Made by a program: the position numbers and the translations under genes. Of a DNA stretch of 64,000 nt, positions 25,915-35,808 are shown piece by piece. Below the pieces are notes generated by a model. The model ran no database searches. It saw only the letters and a program-made list of their open reading frames with translations, and had not been told where the DNA came from. This DNA is from Ancylomarina sp. 16SWW S1-10-2 (GTDB lineage: Bacteria > Bacteroidota > Bacteroidia > Bacteroidales > Marinifilaceae). The stretch spans positions 22,690 to 86,689 of the forward strand of contig NZ_SADB01000019.1 of NCBI RefSeq assembly GCF_009669305.1, written 5' to 3'. Position 1 is the first letter of the stretch. Each line of letters begins with the position of its first letter.

Positions 25915-27189
25915 TTAATTGTCAAAATCGTCTAAATTGAGATGTACCACATTGGCTGTTTTAGGCGTCTCAGTTCTTTGTAAGTCGATTTGTTTACGCT
26001 TATATGCTGGAATTTCTTCATTTTCTTGAATTTCTGCTTCGTTCATGTTCCTAGCATCTAGCTTTTCATCTAGTTTAGGTTCAGGTATAGATGCAGTTTC
26101 TAATTCCAATTGTAATTTCTGAGTTTCTGTTGTTTTAGCCGGACCTTTACCTCCTTTAAAGGCACTTGTTTTGTTTACAGTCGTTTTTTGATGTCTCTCT
26201 TTATAACTTTCGGCTTCGTCATGCTCAAAACCAGTAGCAATAATGGTTACAGAAATATTATTACCTAAAGCGTCATCTTGACCTGTTCCCCAAATGATAT
26301 TGCCACTATCACCTACAGCTTCATAAACGTAGTCGGTAATTTCTCCGATTTCGTCCATTGTTATTTCTTCTGTTCCAGAAGTAATGTTTAGAAGAATAGA
26401 GTTAGCTCCTCGTACATCATTATTATCTAAAAGAGGAGAGGTTAAAGCTTCACGAATGGCTGTTACAGCTCTTCCTTCACCTTCAGCACTTGCTGATCCC
26501 ATAACCGCAACACCGCTATCGGTCATTACAGTTTTAACATCTTCGAAATCAACATTTATATAACCATGTAAAGTAATAATTTCGGCAATACCTTTTGCTG
26601 CAGTAGCTAAAACATCATCAGCTTTAGAAAAGGCTGTTGATAGTTTAAGATCGCCATATATTTTAGAAAGTTTACCATTGTCAATAACAAGTAAAGAGTC
26701 AACACTTTCTTTAAGTTTTCTAATTCCTTCTACTGCTTGGCTGATACGCTTATTTCCTTCAAAAGGGAAAGGGATTGTAACAATACCTACAGTAAGGATT
26801 TTCATATCTTTTGCTGCCTTAGCTATTATTGGAGCAGCACCCGTTCCGGTTCCTCCTCCCATACCAGCTGTTATAAATACCATTTTGGTATTGTCAGCTA
26901 ATATTTCAATAACATCGTCTAAGTTTTCTATAGCTGATTGTTCTCCTTTTTCAGGTTTATTACCTGCTCCACGACCTTCAGTTAAAGATTCACCCAGTTG
27001 AATTTTTTTAGGCACATCACTTTTTGCTAATGCTTGTGCATCTGTATTACAAATCACAAAATCAACGTCTTTAATGCCTTGCTGATACATGTAGTTAACA
27101 GCATTGCCACCACCACCACCAACTCCAATTACTTTAATAATTGAAGATTCTTTTTTTACCAAGCCAAAATTCATTAATTCCTCGCTCAT
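25915..27189 (-). CDS. ftsZ: Cell division protein FtsZ, copy 1 (distal)
   Basis: 424 residues. GTP-binding tubulin homologue that forms the division ring. The tubulin signature [10 protein letters not shown] is at about 107-116, the nucleotide-base loop is GVGGGGGNAVNYM at about 22, and the T7 catalytic loop INVDFEDVKTVM at about 210 keeps both Asp residues. A linker of about 80 residues is followed by the conserved tail motif IPAYKRKQIDLQ at about 393-404, the presumed FtsA-binding peptide, and then a short extension. It is preceded, 161 bases upstream, by a second ftsZ. A -7 element (TACTTTTG at 27258-27265, minus strand) suggests its own promoter. Confidence 0.96.
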   Translation of the reverse strand: MSEELMNFGLVKKESSIIKVIGVGGGGGNAVNYMYQQGIKDVDFVICNTDAQALAKSDVPKKIQLGESLTEGRGAGNKPEKGEQSAIENLDDVIEILADNTKMVFITAGMGGGTGTGAAPIIAKAAKDMKILTVGIVTIPFPFEGNKRISQAVEGIRKLKESVDSLLVIDNGKLSKIYGDLKLSTAFSKADDVLATAAKGIAEIITLHGYINVDFEDVKTVMTDSGVAVMGSASAEGEGRAVTAIREALTSPLLDNNDVRGANSILLNITSGTEEITMDEIGEITDYVYEAVGDSGNIIWGTGQDDALGNNISVTIIATGFEHDEAESYKERHQKTTVNKTSAFKGGKGPAKTTETQKLQLELETASIPEPKLDEKLDARNMNEAEIQENEEIPAYKRKQIDLQRTETPKTANVVHLNLDDFDN

Positions 27190-27257
27190 TAATCTATCGT
27201 ATTTATCCTTACCGGATGTGTGTTATTGTATTCTAATGTATTTAACTTTTTGCGTTG

Positions 27258-27265
27258 CAAAAGTA
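27258..27265 (-). promoter_or_regulatory. Possible internal promoter of the distal ftsZ
   Basis: Minus-strand TACTTTTG followed by CAACGC; no clear -33 at 19-20 bases. Located between the two ftsZ genes. Confidence 0.4.
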
Positions 27266-27350
27266 ATGCTTAATTAACGATGTCCTTATCTTAATTAAGA
27301 TTTTCTACATGAAATTCAAGTCTAGGTATATATTATATCCAAACTGTCAT

Positions 27351-28688
27351 TTACATAGCTGTGTCTTTGTTGTCGAATAAAGTTCCTAAAGTGTTTTTGA
27401 CTTTACCCAATAAGCTGTGTCTATTTATTTTTTCTTCTTCTTTTTTAGGAGGAGTAGGAGAATCTTTCGGTTTATTCTCATATTCTTCCGTTTCGTTCTT
27501 ATTAATTATTTCATCTACAAGAACTTCCTTTTCCTCTGTCTCTTCCTCTTCAAATGTTCTTGTTTGCTCAGAATTATCTGTTTTTGTAGCAGCTGCCCTC
27601 TTTTTGGAATTATTAGCTTGGGCTTCCAACATTTCAGGGTTCTCAATAATCAACTCAAATTTTGAGTCATTATTTTCTTCTTGTTGTCTAGGCTGAATAT
27701 TTAATTCTGGAATAGGATTTTCAGAGAATCCTGTTGCAATAATTGTAACACTTAACTCTTCGTTACATGATTCGGAGTAACCATTACCCCAAATAATATT
27801 AACATCATTACCAACAATTGCCTGAACATATTCTGTGATTTCGGTTACTTCCAACATGGTAGCTTCCTTGCTACCCGAAATGATATTTAGTAAGATGTTA
27901 CTTGCTCCATAAATATTGTTGCTATTGAGTAATGGTGAACTTAAAGCTTGCTTGATTGCTTTAATTGCTCTATCCTCACCAGCTAAACTCGCCGATCCCA
28001 TAATTGCAACACCCGAATTAGACATGACTGTTTCAACATCGGCAAAATCGACATTTACATAACCATGAACAGTGATAATTTCTGCAATGGATTTGGCTGC
28101 AATAGATAAAATATTATCGGCTTGAGCAAAAGCTTCGGAAAGCTTTAAATCGCCAAACATGCTTCTTAATTTTTCATTGTTGATGATCAATAAAGCATCT
28201 ACATGTTTTTCTAAATTCTCTATACCTTCTAATGCCTGTTGAACTCTATGTTTTCCTTCAAATAGGAAAGGTATTGTTACGATTCCAACTGTAAGTATGC
28301 TTCTCTCCTTAGCAAGCTCAGCAATTACAGGTGCAGCACCCGTACCAGTTCCCCCGCCCATACCAGCAGTAATAAAAATCATCTTAGTTTTTTCGCCAAG
28401 AACTTTACTTACTTCTTCAATACTTTCTATGGCAGATTGACGACCCTTTTCTGGCTTATTACCTGCACCTCGACCTTCGGTTAAGCTTTTACCTAATTGT
28501 ATTTTTAAAGGAATAGGGCTGTCTATTAATGCCTGAGAATCGGTATTACATATTATAAATCCAACATCTTTGATTCCTTCTTTATACATGTGATTGACAG
28601 CATTACTTCCACCGCCTCCAACACCAATAACTTTAATTATTGATTCATCTTTAGTTTCGAAATTAACAGGTAGTATATCATCAGTCAT
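27351..28688 (-). CDS. Cell division protein FtsZ, copy 2 (proximal)
   Basis: 445 residues from [18 protein letters not shown]; the upstream ATG at 28718 adds ten residues, while the chosen start aligns with the N-terminus of the neighbouring FtsZ. The GTPase core is complete: [26 protein letters not shown] and T7 loop [12 protein letters not shown], with both catalytic Asp residues. It is roughly 60% identical to copy 1 by eye over the core. The C-terminal part differs: a long linker rich in Glu, Lys and Asn, no IPAYKRK-like peptide, and an end [16 protein letters not shown] that looks like an amphipathic helix. It may therefore contact the membrane or other partners rather than FtsA in the usual way (inference). 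Confidence 0.93.
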   Translation of the reverse strand: MTDDILPVNFETKDESIIKVIGVGGGGSNAVNHMYKEGIKDVGFIICNTDSQALIDSPIPLKIQLGKSLTEGRGAGNKPEKGRQSAIESIEEVSKVLGEKTKMIFITAGMGGGTGTGAAPVIAELAKERSILTVGIVTIPFLFEGKHRVQQALEGIENLEKHVDALLIINNEKLRSMFGDLKLSEAFAQADNILSIAAKSIAEIITVHGYVNVDFADVETVMSNSGVAIMGSASLAGEDRAIKAIKQALSSPLLNSNNIYGASNILLNIISGSKEATMLEVTEITEYVQAIVGNDVNIIWGNGYSESCNEELSVTIIATGFSENPIPELNIQPRQQEENNDSKFELIIENPEMLEAQANNSKKRAAATKTDNSEQTRTFEEEETEEKEVLVDEIINKNETEEYENKPKDSPTPPKKEEEKINRHSLLGKVKNTLGTLFDNKDTAM

Positions 28689-28794
28689 AATCTTAGGTTT
28701 ATCGTGTTTTAGTAGCAAGAGGATGAATTTTGAATTTGATAATGAAATCTAGGGAAATCCAGAATCAGCAAAAACTTGTTTCTATTTTTTAATA

Positions 28795-30045
28795 CTAGTT
28801 ATCAAAAAGTGTTTCAAAAAAACGCTTAAATTTAAACTTATTCTTCTTACTTCTTGGTTGTGTTTCAATTCGGTCATTTGTATTATTAAGTGATTTGTTT
28901 AAACCTTTTAGTAATAGACCAATACTTGTTGCATATATCGGATTTTGATAGGCATCGTCAAGTTTAATTTTAGATGAAGCATTGGGGTAACCAATTCTAA
29001 CATCTAAACCCAATCTTTCTTTTGTTAAAACATCAAGGTTCTTAAGCATTGCTCCACCACCAGTTAGTACAATCCCTGCACCAAGCTTATCACCATATGG
29101 AGTCATATCAATTTGATATTTAACACGATCCAATATTTCTTCCATACGACATTGAATAATTTGAGCTAGAGTTTTGAATGCAATTTCTTTTGGATCCCAA
29201 CCTCCTGTTTGTGGTATGTTTACCACTTTATCCATATCTGCTAATCTTTCAATGGCTTCGCCAAATTGAACTTTTAGAGCTTCTGCTTGTTTCAATAGTA
29301 AGTGACAACCTTCTTTAATATCCTTGGTAACCACATCGCCACCAAAAGGAATTACTGCGGTATGTCTAAGAACGCCATCAAAATAAACCGTGATGTCCGT
29401 TGTGCCACCACCTATATCAACAAGTACTGCTCCAGCTTCTTTTTCTTCAGGTGTTAAAACGGCTAGGGATGAGGCTAGTGGTTCTAAAATAAGTTCTTCA
29501 ATATCAATATCAACAGCTTTAACGCAGTTTTCTATATTTCGGGCAGATGCTGATCGGCCAATAATAATGTTAAAGTTGCCATCAATTCTTCGACCTGCCA
29601 TTCCAATCGGGTTTTTTATTCCCTTATCTTTATCAACCACATAATCTTGTGGAATGACATGTAGGATTTGTTCGCCTACTTGAATTGGAATTCTAAAATT
29701 ATCCTGTAGAATTGTATCAATATCTTCCTGAGTAACAGTTTGAGAACTGTTTTGTATGTATTTAAACTGACGGTTTTTTAAACTTCGAATATGTTGTCCA
29801 GCGATACCAACGTATGCTTTATCAATTTTAAGATTTGTTTTCTCTTGTAATTTAGTTACCACTTCACGAATGGCATCAATTGTTTGGTTTATGTTTTGAA
29901 TAACTCCCTTAACTACACCTAATGATTTGACCTTCTCCAAACCTAATATTTGAAGTTCTCCGTTGGGTGTAATTTCCCCTGCTATGGCAACAATTTTAGT
30001 TGTTCCAATATCTATGGCCGCTATAATTTCGTTTGTGTTGCTCAT
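28795..30045 (-). CDS. ftsA: Cell division protein FtsA
   Basis: 416 residues. Actin-like ATPase that tethers FtsZ to the membrane. Phosphate 1 motif is AAIDIGTTKIVAIAGE near residue 9, phosphate 2 is GAVLVDIGGGTTDITVYFDG at about 205, and the adenosine motif is GAGIVLTGGGAMLKN at about 325. The C-terminus SKKNKFKFKRFFETLFDN is a basic amphipathic membrane-targeting helix. It follows ftsQ by four bases and precedes the tandem ftsZ genes. Confidence 0.96.
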   Translation of the reverse strand: MSNTNEIIAAIDIGTTKIVAIAGEITPNGELQILGLEKVKSLGVVKGVIQNINQTIDAIREVVTKLQEKTNLKIDKAYVGIAGQHIRSLKNRQFKYIQNSSQTVTQEDIDTILQDNFRIPIQVGEQILHVIPQDYVVDKDKGIKNPIGMAGRRIDGNFNIIIGRSASARNIENCVKAVDIDIEELILEPLASSLAVLTPEEKEAGAVLVDIGGGTTDITVYFDGVLRHTAVIPFGGDVVTKDIKEGCHLLLKQAEALKVQFGEAIERLADMDKVVNIPQTGGWDPKEIAFKTLAQIIQCRMEEILDRVKYQIDMTPYGDKLGAGIVLTGGGAMLKNLDVLTKERLGLDVRIGYPNASSKIKLDDAYQNPIYATSIGLLLKGLNKSLNNTNDRIETQPRSKKNKFKFKRFFETLFDN

Positions 30046-30049
30046 CCTA

Positions 30050-30778
30050 TTATCTTTTTGTACATACGACCTGATTTTCGTATTTCAAATTTATTTTTTT
30101 GTATTTATTCCAACCTACTGTTGAAAATCCATCTTTGTATAACGCATATAGCTTCAAGAACTTCCTTTCGTAGTTGTCAATTTTTCCCATTTCAATTTTT
30201 TGACCACCAACTCTAGGAATTAAAATATATTCATTATTCGAATCTACATAGATTTGATTGATTTGAGAAGACCAAAATTCATCTTTTGTGATAAAATTGA
30301 TTAATGGCATGAGATCTGATTCAATCGTTTTGTCTTTTATGTGACCAGAAACGACTAAAACCCTTGATGTATAGTTCGAAGAGAGTGGCATTTGTTTGCC
30401 CTCTTCATCAATATAAAAGCCTTTCCCTTTTAGTATTCGAACAATAGGTTTTCGTTGTTCGATATTGAGATGTAAACATCCTTTTAGGGTGGTATAAATT
30501 TCTGTGTTTTTTACAAATGGAATTTTATTAATTGTGTGTTCTAAATGTTCTTTATTAATTTTTATAGCTTGTGTTCCTATTATGTTTGGGTGATTTTTTA
30601 ATACGAGATTTTTGATTTCAGAGTCGCATATAAAACGTGTGTTCAGACTGTCAATAATATCGATATCAATACCTGTAATCATTATGGCATCACTTTTCCT
30701 ATTCACAAAAGCGAATGTGAAAATGAGGTAGGCTAATAAAGCCAAAGTGACTAATATGGGTTTGATTTTTTTTAGCAT
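30050..30778 (-). CDS. ftsQ: Cell division protein FtsQ
   Basis: 242 residues. One N-terminal membrane helix (about 6-24), then a POTRA-like region (SEIKNLVLKNHPNIIGTQAIKI, about 57-78) and a periplasmic beta domain. It links early and late divisome proteins. The sequence is poorly conserved, as usual for FtsQ; identity is supported by length, topology and the position between murC (7-base overlap) and ftsA. Confidence 0.88.
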   Translation of the reverse strand: MLKKIKPILVTLALLAYLIFTFAFVNRKSDAIMITGIDIDIIDSLNTRFICDSEIKNLVLKNHPNIIGTQAIKINKEHLEHTINKIPFVKNTEIYTTLKGCLHLNIEQRKPIVRILKGKGFYIDEEGKQMPLSSNYTSRVLVVSGHIKDKTIESDLMPLINFITKDEFWSSQINQIYVDSNNEYILIPRVGGQKIEMGKIDNYERKFLKLYALYKDGFSTVGWNKYKKINLKYENQVVCTKR

Positions 30779-32145
30779 TTTATTCTCTGATTCAAAACCT
30801 GTTCTATGGGTTCAACTAGCTTGTCTATATCGCCTGCTCCCAAAGTTAATAAGACTTCTATTTCGCTCTGTTCAATTCGTTTAATTAATTCATTTTTTGT
30901 GCATAGTAAACCTTTTTTCTTCATCTTGCTAAGAATTAGGTTTGAGTCAACACCCTTTATTGGAAGTTCTCTGGCAGGGTAAATGTCGAGTAATATAAGT
31001 TCATCCAATAGGTCTAAACTTTTTGCAAAATCATCTGCAAAATCACGTGTTCTAGTGAAAAGATGAGGTTGAAAAATCCCCGTTATTTTTTTATCGGGAT
31101 AGATAGCTCTAACTGATGAAATACTTTCCCAAAGCTCCTTAGGATGATGTGCATAATCATCAATAAAAACTAAGTTGTCGCTCTTAATTCTATAATCGAA
31201 TCTACGTCTAACACCCAAAAAGTTATTTAATGCTAAGCGAAGTTCATTTTCGCTAATGCCACAAATTAATGCTACCGCACTTGCAGCAACAGCATTCTCA
31301 ACATTTATTCGACCAGGGTACGATAGTTTTAACCCTTTAATACAACCCTTAGGATGTACCAAGTCGAATTGATATAAACCCTTCTCGAGTTTTAAATTTT
31401 TTGCATAAAAATCAGCTTCTTCCTCTAATGAATAAGAATGAAGGTTGATTTCTTTGGGGTTTAATGGTAAACCTTTTTTATAGACTAAATGGCCATCTTT
31501 TTTGATTTGTCCTACGTAATTTTGAAAGGTTTTTTCCAACTCTTCCTTTTTGCCATAAATATCCAAATGATCGGCATCCATTGACGTGACAACGGCTACT
31601 TGTGGATGAAGTTGTAAAAATGATCGATCAAATTCATCTGCCTCTATAACTACCCATTTACTTTTTTTAGATAAAAGTAGATTTGTGTTGTAATTTCTTG
31701 CAATACCACCCAAAAAGGCATTACACTCGTGTGTTGAATTTTTAAAGATATGAGCTGTTAAACTCGATACTGTTGTTTTTCCATGTGTCCCAGCAATTCC
31801 AATTCCGTTTAGAGGATCAGATAATAAGCCAAGAACTTGCGCTCTTTTCATTAGAGCGAACTCTTCAATCTTGAAAAATGATAATTGTTTGTGACTTGAT
31901 GGGATTGCAGGTGTGTAAACAACTAAAGTTTCTTCTTTATTGAGATAGATTTCAGGAATTTGATCAAGGTCATCGCTGAAAATTATATCAATTCCTTCTT
32001 TTTCTAATTCCCCTGTTAGTAGGGTTTGTGTTCTGTCGTAGCCAAATACATTTTTCCCAATAGCCTTGAAATAACGTGCAATCGCACTCATTCCAATCCC
32101 TCCAATTCCTACAAAATAGATATTTTTAAAATTCTCTATATTCAT
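30772..32145 (-). CDS. murC: UDP-N-acetylmuramate--L-alanine ligase
   Basis: 457 residues. Adds L-Ala to UDP-MurNAc. N-terminal Rossmann loop FVGIGGIGMSAIA, the ATP loop GIAGTHGKTTVSSL at about 115-128, and the Mur-ligase motifs EADEFDRSFLQLHP and DDYAHHPKEL. Its end overlaps ftsQ by seven bases. Confidence 0.97.
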   Translation of the reverse strand: MNIENFKNIYFVGIGGIGMSAIARYFKAIGKNVFGYDRTQTLLTGELEKEGIDIIFSDDLDQIPEIYLNKEETLVVYTPAIPSSHKQLSFFKIEEFALMKRAQVLGLLSDPLNGIGIAGTHGKTTVSSLTAHIFKNSTHECNAFLGGIARNYNTNLLLSKKSKWVVIEADEFDRSFLQLHPQVAVVTSMDADHLDIYGKKEELEKTFQNYVGQIKKDGHLVYKKGLPLNPKEINLHSYSLEEEADFYAKNLKLEKGLYQFDLVHPKGCIKGLKLSYPGRINVENAVAASAVALICGISENELRLALNNFLGVRRRFDYRIKSDNLVFIDDYAHHPKELWESISSVRAIYPDKKITGIFQPHLFTRTRDFADDFAKSLDLLDELILLDIYPARELPIKGVDSNLILSKMKKKGLLCTKNELIKRIEQSEIEVLLTLGAGDIDKLVEPIEQVLNQRIKC

Positions 32146-32192
32146 TGTTTTCTGGCTCTATATAAGTTCGTTTAAGTTTATGAGACCTAAAT

Positions 32193-33296
32193 TTAGTGCT
32201 TAATCATTTTTAATATTTCATCTGCAATTTCGTCTGCAGCATTTGGTTTTGCTAGTAAGGCAATATGCTTTCTAAGGTTTTCTAGCTCAGATTCGTTATT
32301 TATTAACAATAAAGCCTCATTAACTAATTTCTCCCTTGAATCAGCATCAGAAATCATTATGGCAGCTTTTTGATTAACTAAAGCCATTGCATTCTTAGTT
32401 TGATGATCTTCGGAAACATTGGGCGAAGGAACCAGAATACAGGCTTTCTTTACCAAACAAAGCTCAGATATAGTTCCAGCACCTGCTCTTGAAATAACAA
32501 GATCGGCTGCTGCATAGGCTAAATCCATTCGAGATAAAAAGGCAGACATTTGAACGTTTTCAATATTCGCTTTAGCAAGTTTTTCTTCCATCTCTTTATG
32601 GTAAAATTTACCACATTGCCATATTACTTGAATAGACTTGTTTTTAAATGCTTCAATATTTTCAATAATACTGTTATTTATGGTTCTAGCACCCAAGCTA
32701 CCACCAACAACCAGCAAAGTCTTTTTGTTTGGATCAAGATTGAAAAATTGTTGAGCATTCAATCTTAAATTTTCCAGATTAACTAAATCTTTTCTTACAG
32801 GATTTCCTGTCATCAATATCTTCTCTGATGGGAAAAATTTTTCCATTCCTTGATATGCAACACAAATTTTATTTGCCTTTTTTGCTAATAATTTATTGGT
32901 GATTCCAGCGTATGAATTCTGTTCTTGAATTAACGAAGGAATTCCCATTTTATTGGCTGAATGTAATAAGGGACCACTTGCGTAACCACCTACACCAACT
33001 ACAGCATCGGGTTTAAATTCTTTTATAATTTTCTTAGCCTTGCGAAGGCTTTTAAATAATCGAGAGAAAAATTTAAGATTCTCTTTGCTAAAATTTCTTT
33101 GTAGACCTCTAATTGGAAGTCCGATAATTTTGTAACCAGCAGCAGGAACTTTTTCCATTTCCATTTTACCATCAGCTCCAACAAATAAAATCTCTATATC
33201 GCTACGTTTCGCTTTTAAGGCATTTGCAATAGAAATTGCTGGAAAAATATGTCCTCCAGTTCCACCTCCGCTAACTATTATTTTAATTTTCTGCAT
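32193..33296 (-). CDS. murG: UDP-GlcNAc:lipid I N-acetylglucosaminyltransferase
   Basis: 367 residues from MQKIKIIVSGGGTGGHIFPA; a further upstream ATG lies inside ftsW and is not needed. Makes lipid II on the cytoplasmic face. The two G loops are SGGGTGGHIFPA near residue 8 and VGGSLGARTINN at about 188; the donor site ISRAGAGTISEL follows at about 265. The start overlaps the end of ftsW by 14 bases, pointing to translational coupling. Confidence 0.97.
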   Translation of the reverse strand: MQKIKIIVSGGGTGGHIFPAISIANALKAKRSDIEILFVGADGKMEMEKVPAAGYKIIGLPIRGLQRNFSKENLKFFSRLFKSLRKAKKIIKEFKPDAVVGVGGYASGPLLHSANKMGIPSLIQEQNSYAGITNKLLAKKANKICVAYQGMEKFFPSEKILMTGNPVRKDLVNLENLRLNAQQFFNLDPNKKTLLVVGGSLGARTINNSIIENIEAFKNKSIQVIWQCGKFYHKEMEEKLAKANIENVQMSAFLSRMDLAYAAADLVISRAGAGTISELCLVKKACILVPSPNVSEDHQTKNAMALVNQKAAIMISDADSREKLVNEALLLINNESELENLRKHIALLAKPNAADEIADEILKMIKH

Positions 33297-34455
33297 GGTT
33301 TTGTTCTTCTTGTTCTTTGACTTCTCGACTAACACTTAAAATCATTCCTAGAGCTGCACTTGTAAATATGAGGGAGGTGCCTCCCATGCTGACTAGTGGT
33401 AGCGGTTGACCTGTTACTGGAATTAAATTGACAGAAACAGCCATATTGGTTAATGCTTGTGCGACTATACTTATGCTAAGCCCAATGACGAGAAAAGCGG
33501 GAAATGTTTTATCGCATTTCTGGACAATGGCACCTGCTCTATATATTAGGAATAAATAGAGAATTAAAATACCAAATCCTCCTATCCAACCCCATTCTTC
33601 GAGAATGATGGCGTATATAAAATCGGAGTAAGGATGAGGTAAGAAATTTCGTTGATTACTATTCCCTGGTCCTTTTCCAAAAATTCCTCCTGATACGACG
33701 GCTATTTTAGCTTGATCGACTTGATAGTTACGATCATTGTCTGTTTTTTTATCGCCTATACCAGCGAAATTTAAAATTCGATGTCTTACGGTGTGTATTC
33801 GTCCAAAACTATCGGGTAAGAAAGGTGCCAATATGAGTAATATGACTATAAGTACTAAGCCAGCTCCCATTGTTCCCAAAAGATATTTTTTGGCTATTCG
33901 ACCTATGTACATTAACATTAAACATACAACTCCTAAAAGTGCTGAAGTAGAAAAGTCATCTAAAAAGATGAGACCACAAACAACACCTATTGCAGCCATT
34001 ATTTTCCAAAAGGCTTCGTTTTCACATTCTTTATCTGCTTGGAATTTTGAAAGTATCCGGGAGACAAATAGGATTAGGGCTAGTTTAGCTAGTTCTGATG
34101 GTTGAAAGTTAAAACCAATTACGGGAATTGTAATCCATCGTGATGCCTGGTTAAGATTTACTCCAGCAAATTTTGCCAACAGTAACATGCCAATGGCGAC
34201 GAATAAACCCATATTTGCCCAAATATTATAATATTTGTAGGGTATGATATGAGTTACCCAAATGACAACGTAACAAAAAAGTAGAAGGCCAAATTGTTTC
34301 ATGAAAAAAAAGGACGTATTCCCTCCTCTAACCTTATATGCTAAGGTTCCAGTAGAGCTGTAAACTACCAATAGCGAAATGATGGAAAGTAAAAAGATAA
34401 TGATCCAGATCACCTTATCGCCATGTAATTTAAATTTTCTAATAATTTGTCCCAT
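33283..34455 (-). CDS. ftsW: SEDS glycosyltransferase FtsW
   Basis: 390 residues from ATG 34455; a TTG nine bases earlier is possible. About ten membrane helices. SEDS hallmarks are present: GFNFQPSELAKLALILF with the conserved Pro-Ser-Glu, and GNSNQRNFLPHPYSDFIYAIILEEWG. The C-terminal loop has TGQPLPLVSMGGTSL. FtsW polymerises lipid II at the septum together with the cognate PBP, encoded in the same cluster as ftsI. It starts ten bases after the murD stop. Confidence 0.95.
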   Translation of the reverse strand: MGQIIRKFKLHGDKVIWIIIFLLSIISLLVVYSSTGTLAYKVRGGNTSFFFMKQFGLLLFCYVVIWVTHIIPYKYYNIWANMGLFVAIGMLLLAKFAGVNLNQASRWITIPVIGFNFQPSELAKLALILFVSRILSKFQADKECENEAFWKIMAAIGVVCGLIFLDDFSTSALLGVVCLMLMYIGRIAKKYLLGTMGAGLVLIVILLILAPFLPDSFGRIHTVRHRILNFAGIGDKKTDNDRNYQVDQAKIAVVSGGIFGKGPGNSNQRNFLPHPYSDFIYAIILEEWGWIGGFGILILYLFLIYRAGAIVQKCDKTFPAFLVIGLSISIVAQALTNMAVSVNLIPVTGQPLPLVSMGGTSLIFTSAALGMILSVSREVKEQEEQNHAEN

Positions 34456-34464
34456 TTTAGTCAA

Positions 34465-35808
34465 CTATAATTTTTGCACTTCTTCCTTAAATTGATCGCC
34501 TCTGTCTTCGTAATTTTTGAATAAATCGAAACTTGCACATGCAGGAGATAACAAAACTGTAGCCTCGTCGTTTGCCAATTCATAAGCTTTTTTCACGGCA
34601 TCGTGCATCGATTTTGTATCTACTATAGTGTCGATAACACCATCAAAAGCTTTGTGAATTTTTGAATTATCGACACCCAAACATACAATAGCAATCACTT
34701 TTTCTTTAACCAAGTCCATTAACTCGGAATAGTCATTCCCTTTGTCAGTACCACCAACAATCCAAACCGTTTCGTTGGTCATACTCTCTAGAGCATACCA
34801 GGTTGAATTGATGTTTGTAGCTTTGGAATCATTAAAAAAGTCTATTTCACAGATACTTGGTACTTTTTCAAGACGATGTTCAACACCTTCAAAATCGCTT
34901 AAACTTTCTCTTATAATTTCTTTATGAATACCAAGAATGCTTCCTGCAATTCCTGCGGCCATAGAATTGTAAGTGTTGTGTTTCCCCTTTAAGGATAGTT
35001 CATTTTGTTTCATATTAAGATCGATGTTTTCATTCTTAATAAGTAGTTCATCATTTTTTAAACTAGCACCCTTTGGTAAACATTCATAAATACTAAATGG
35101 ATGCTTTTGAACTTGAATTGATATTTGATTCAACTCTTTCCTTATAATTTCGTCATCTTGACAGAAAATAAAGGCATCATTTTCAGTTTGATTCTGAATA
35201 ATTCTGAATTTAGAATCGATATATTTTTCCATCTTATAATCGTAACGATCAAGATGGTCAGGCGTAATATTCATTAAAATGGCGATATTAGCTTTGAATT
35301 GCTTCATGCCATCCAATTGGAAACTGCTTAATTCAACCACGTAATGACTATGATTCTTCTCTGCCACCTGGCGTGCTAAACTGTGACCAATATTCCCAGC
35401 TAACCCAACATTTACACCTGCTTTTTTTAACATGTGATAAATAAGAAGTGCCGTTGTTGTTTTTCCGTTACTTCCCGTTATGCAAATCATCTTTGCATCT
35501 GAATAACGACCAGCAAACTCAATTTCTGAGATGACAGGAATATTTAAATCGTTTAATTTTTTTATAAGAGGAATTGTATCTGGAATCCCCGGGCTTTTTA
35601 TAACCTCAATAGCTTCTAAAATACGTTCCTCACTATGTTTCCCTTCTTCAAAAGGAATATGGTATTCGTTTAGAATTTTACTGTAGCCAGGAGTGATTTG
35701 TCCCTTGTCTGAAACAAATACCTTGAAGCCTTTGCTTTTGGCTAATATAGCCGCACCAACGCCACTTTCTCCAGCACCTAAAATAGCTATCGTTTTTTGA
35801 CTAGTCAT
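34465..35808 (-). CDS. murD: UDP-N-acetylmuramoylalanine--D-glutamate ligase
   Basis: 447 residues. Adds D-Glu to the peptide stem. N-terminal AILGAGESGVGAAILA, ATP loop CITGSNGKTTTALLIYH at about 110, and the central NITPDHLDRYDYKMEKY. The C-terminal domain has LSPACASFDLFKNYEDRGDQF. It abuts mraY without a gap. Confidence 0.97.
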   Translation of the reverse strand: MTSQKTIAILGAGESGVGAAILAKSKGFKVFVSDKGQITPGYSKILNEYHIPFEEGKHSEERILEAIEVIKSPGIPDTIPLIKKLNDLNIPVISEIEFAGRYSDAKMICITGSNGKTTTALLIYHMLKKAGVNVGLAGNIGHSLARQVAEKNHSHYVVELSSFQLDGMKQFKANIAILMNITPDHLDRYDYKMEKYIDSKFRIIQNQTENDAFIFCQDDEIIRKELNQISIQVQKHPFSIYECLPKGASLKNDELLIKNENIDLNMKQNELSLKGKHNTYNSMAAGIAGSILGIHKEIIRESLSDFEGVEHRLEKVPSICEIDFFNDSKATNINSTWYALESMTNETVWIVGGTDKGNDYSELMDLVKEKVIAIVCLGVDNSKIHKAFDGVIDTIVDTKSMHDAVKKAYELANDEATVLLSPACASFDLFKNYEDRGDQFKEEVQKL

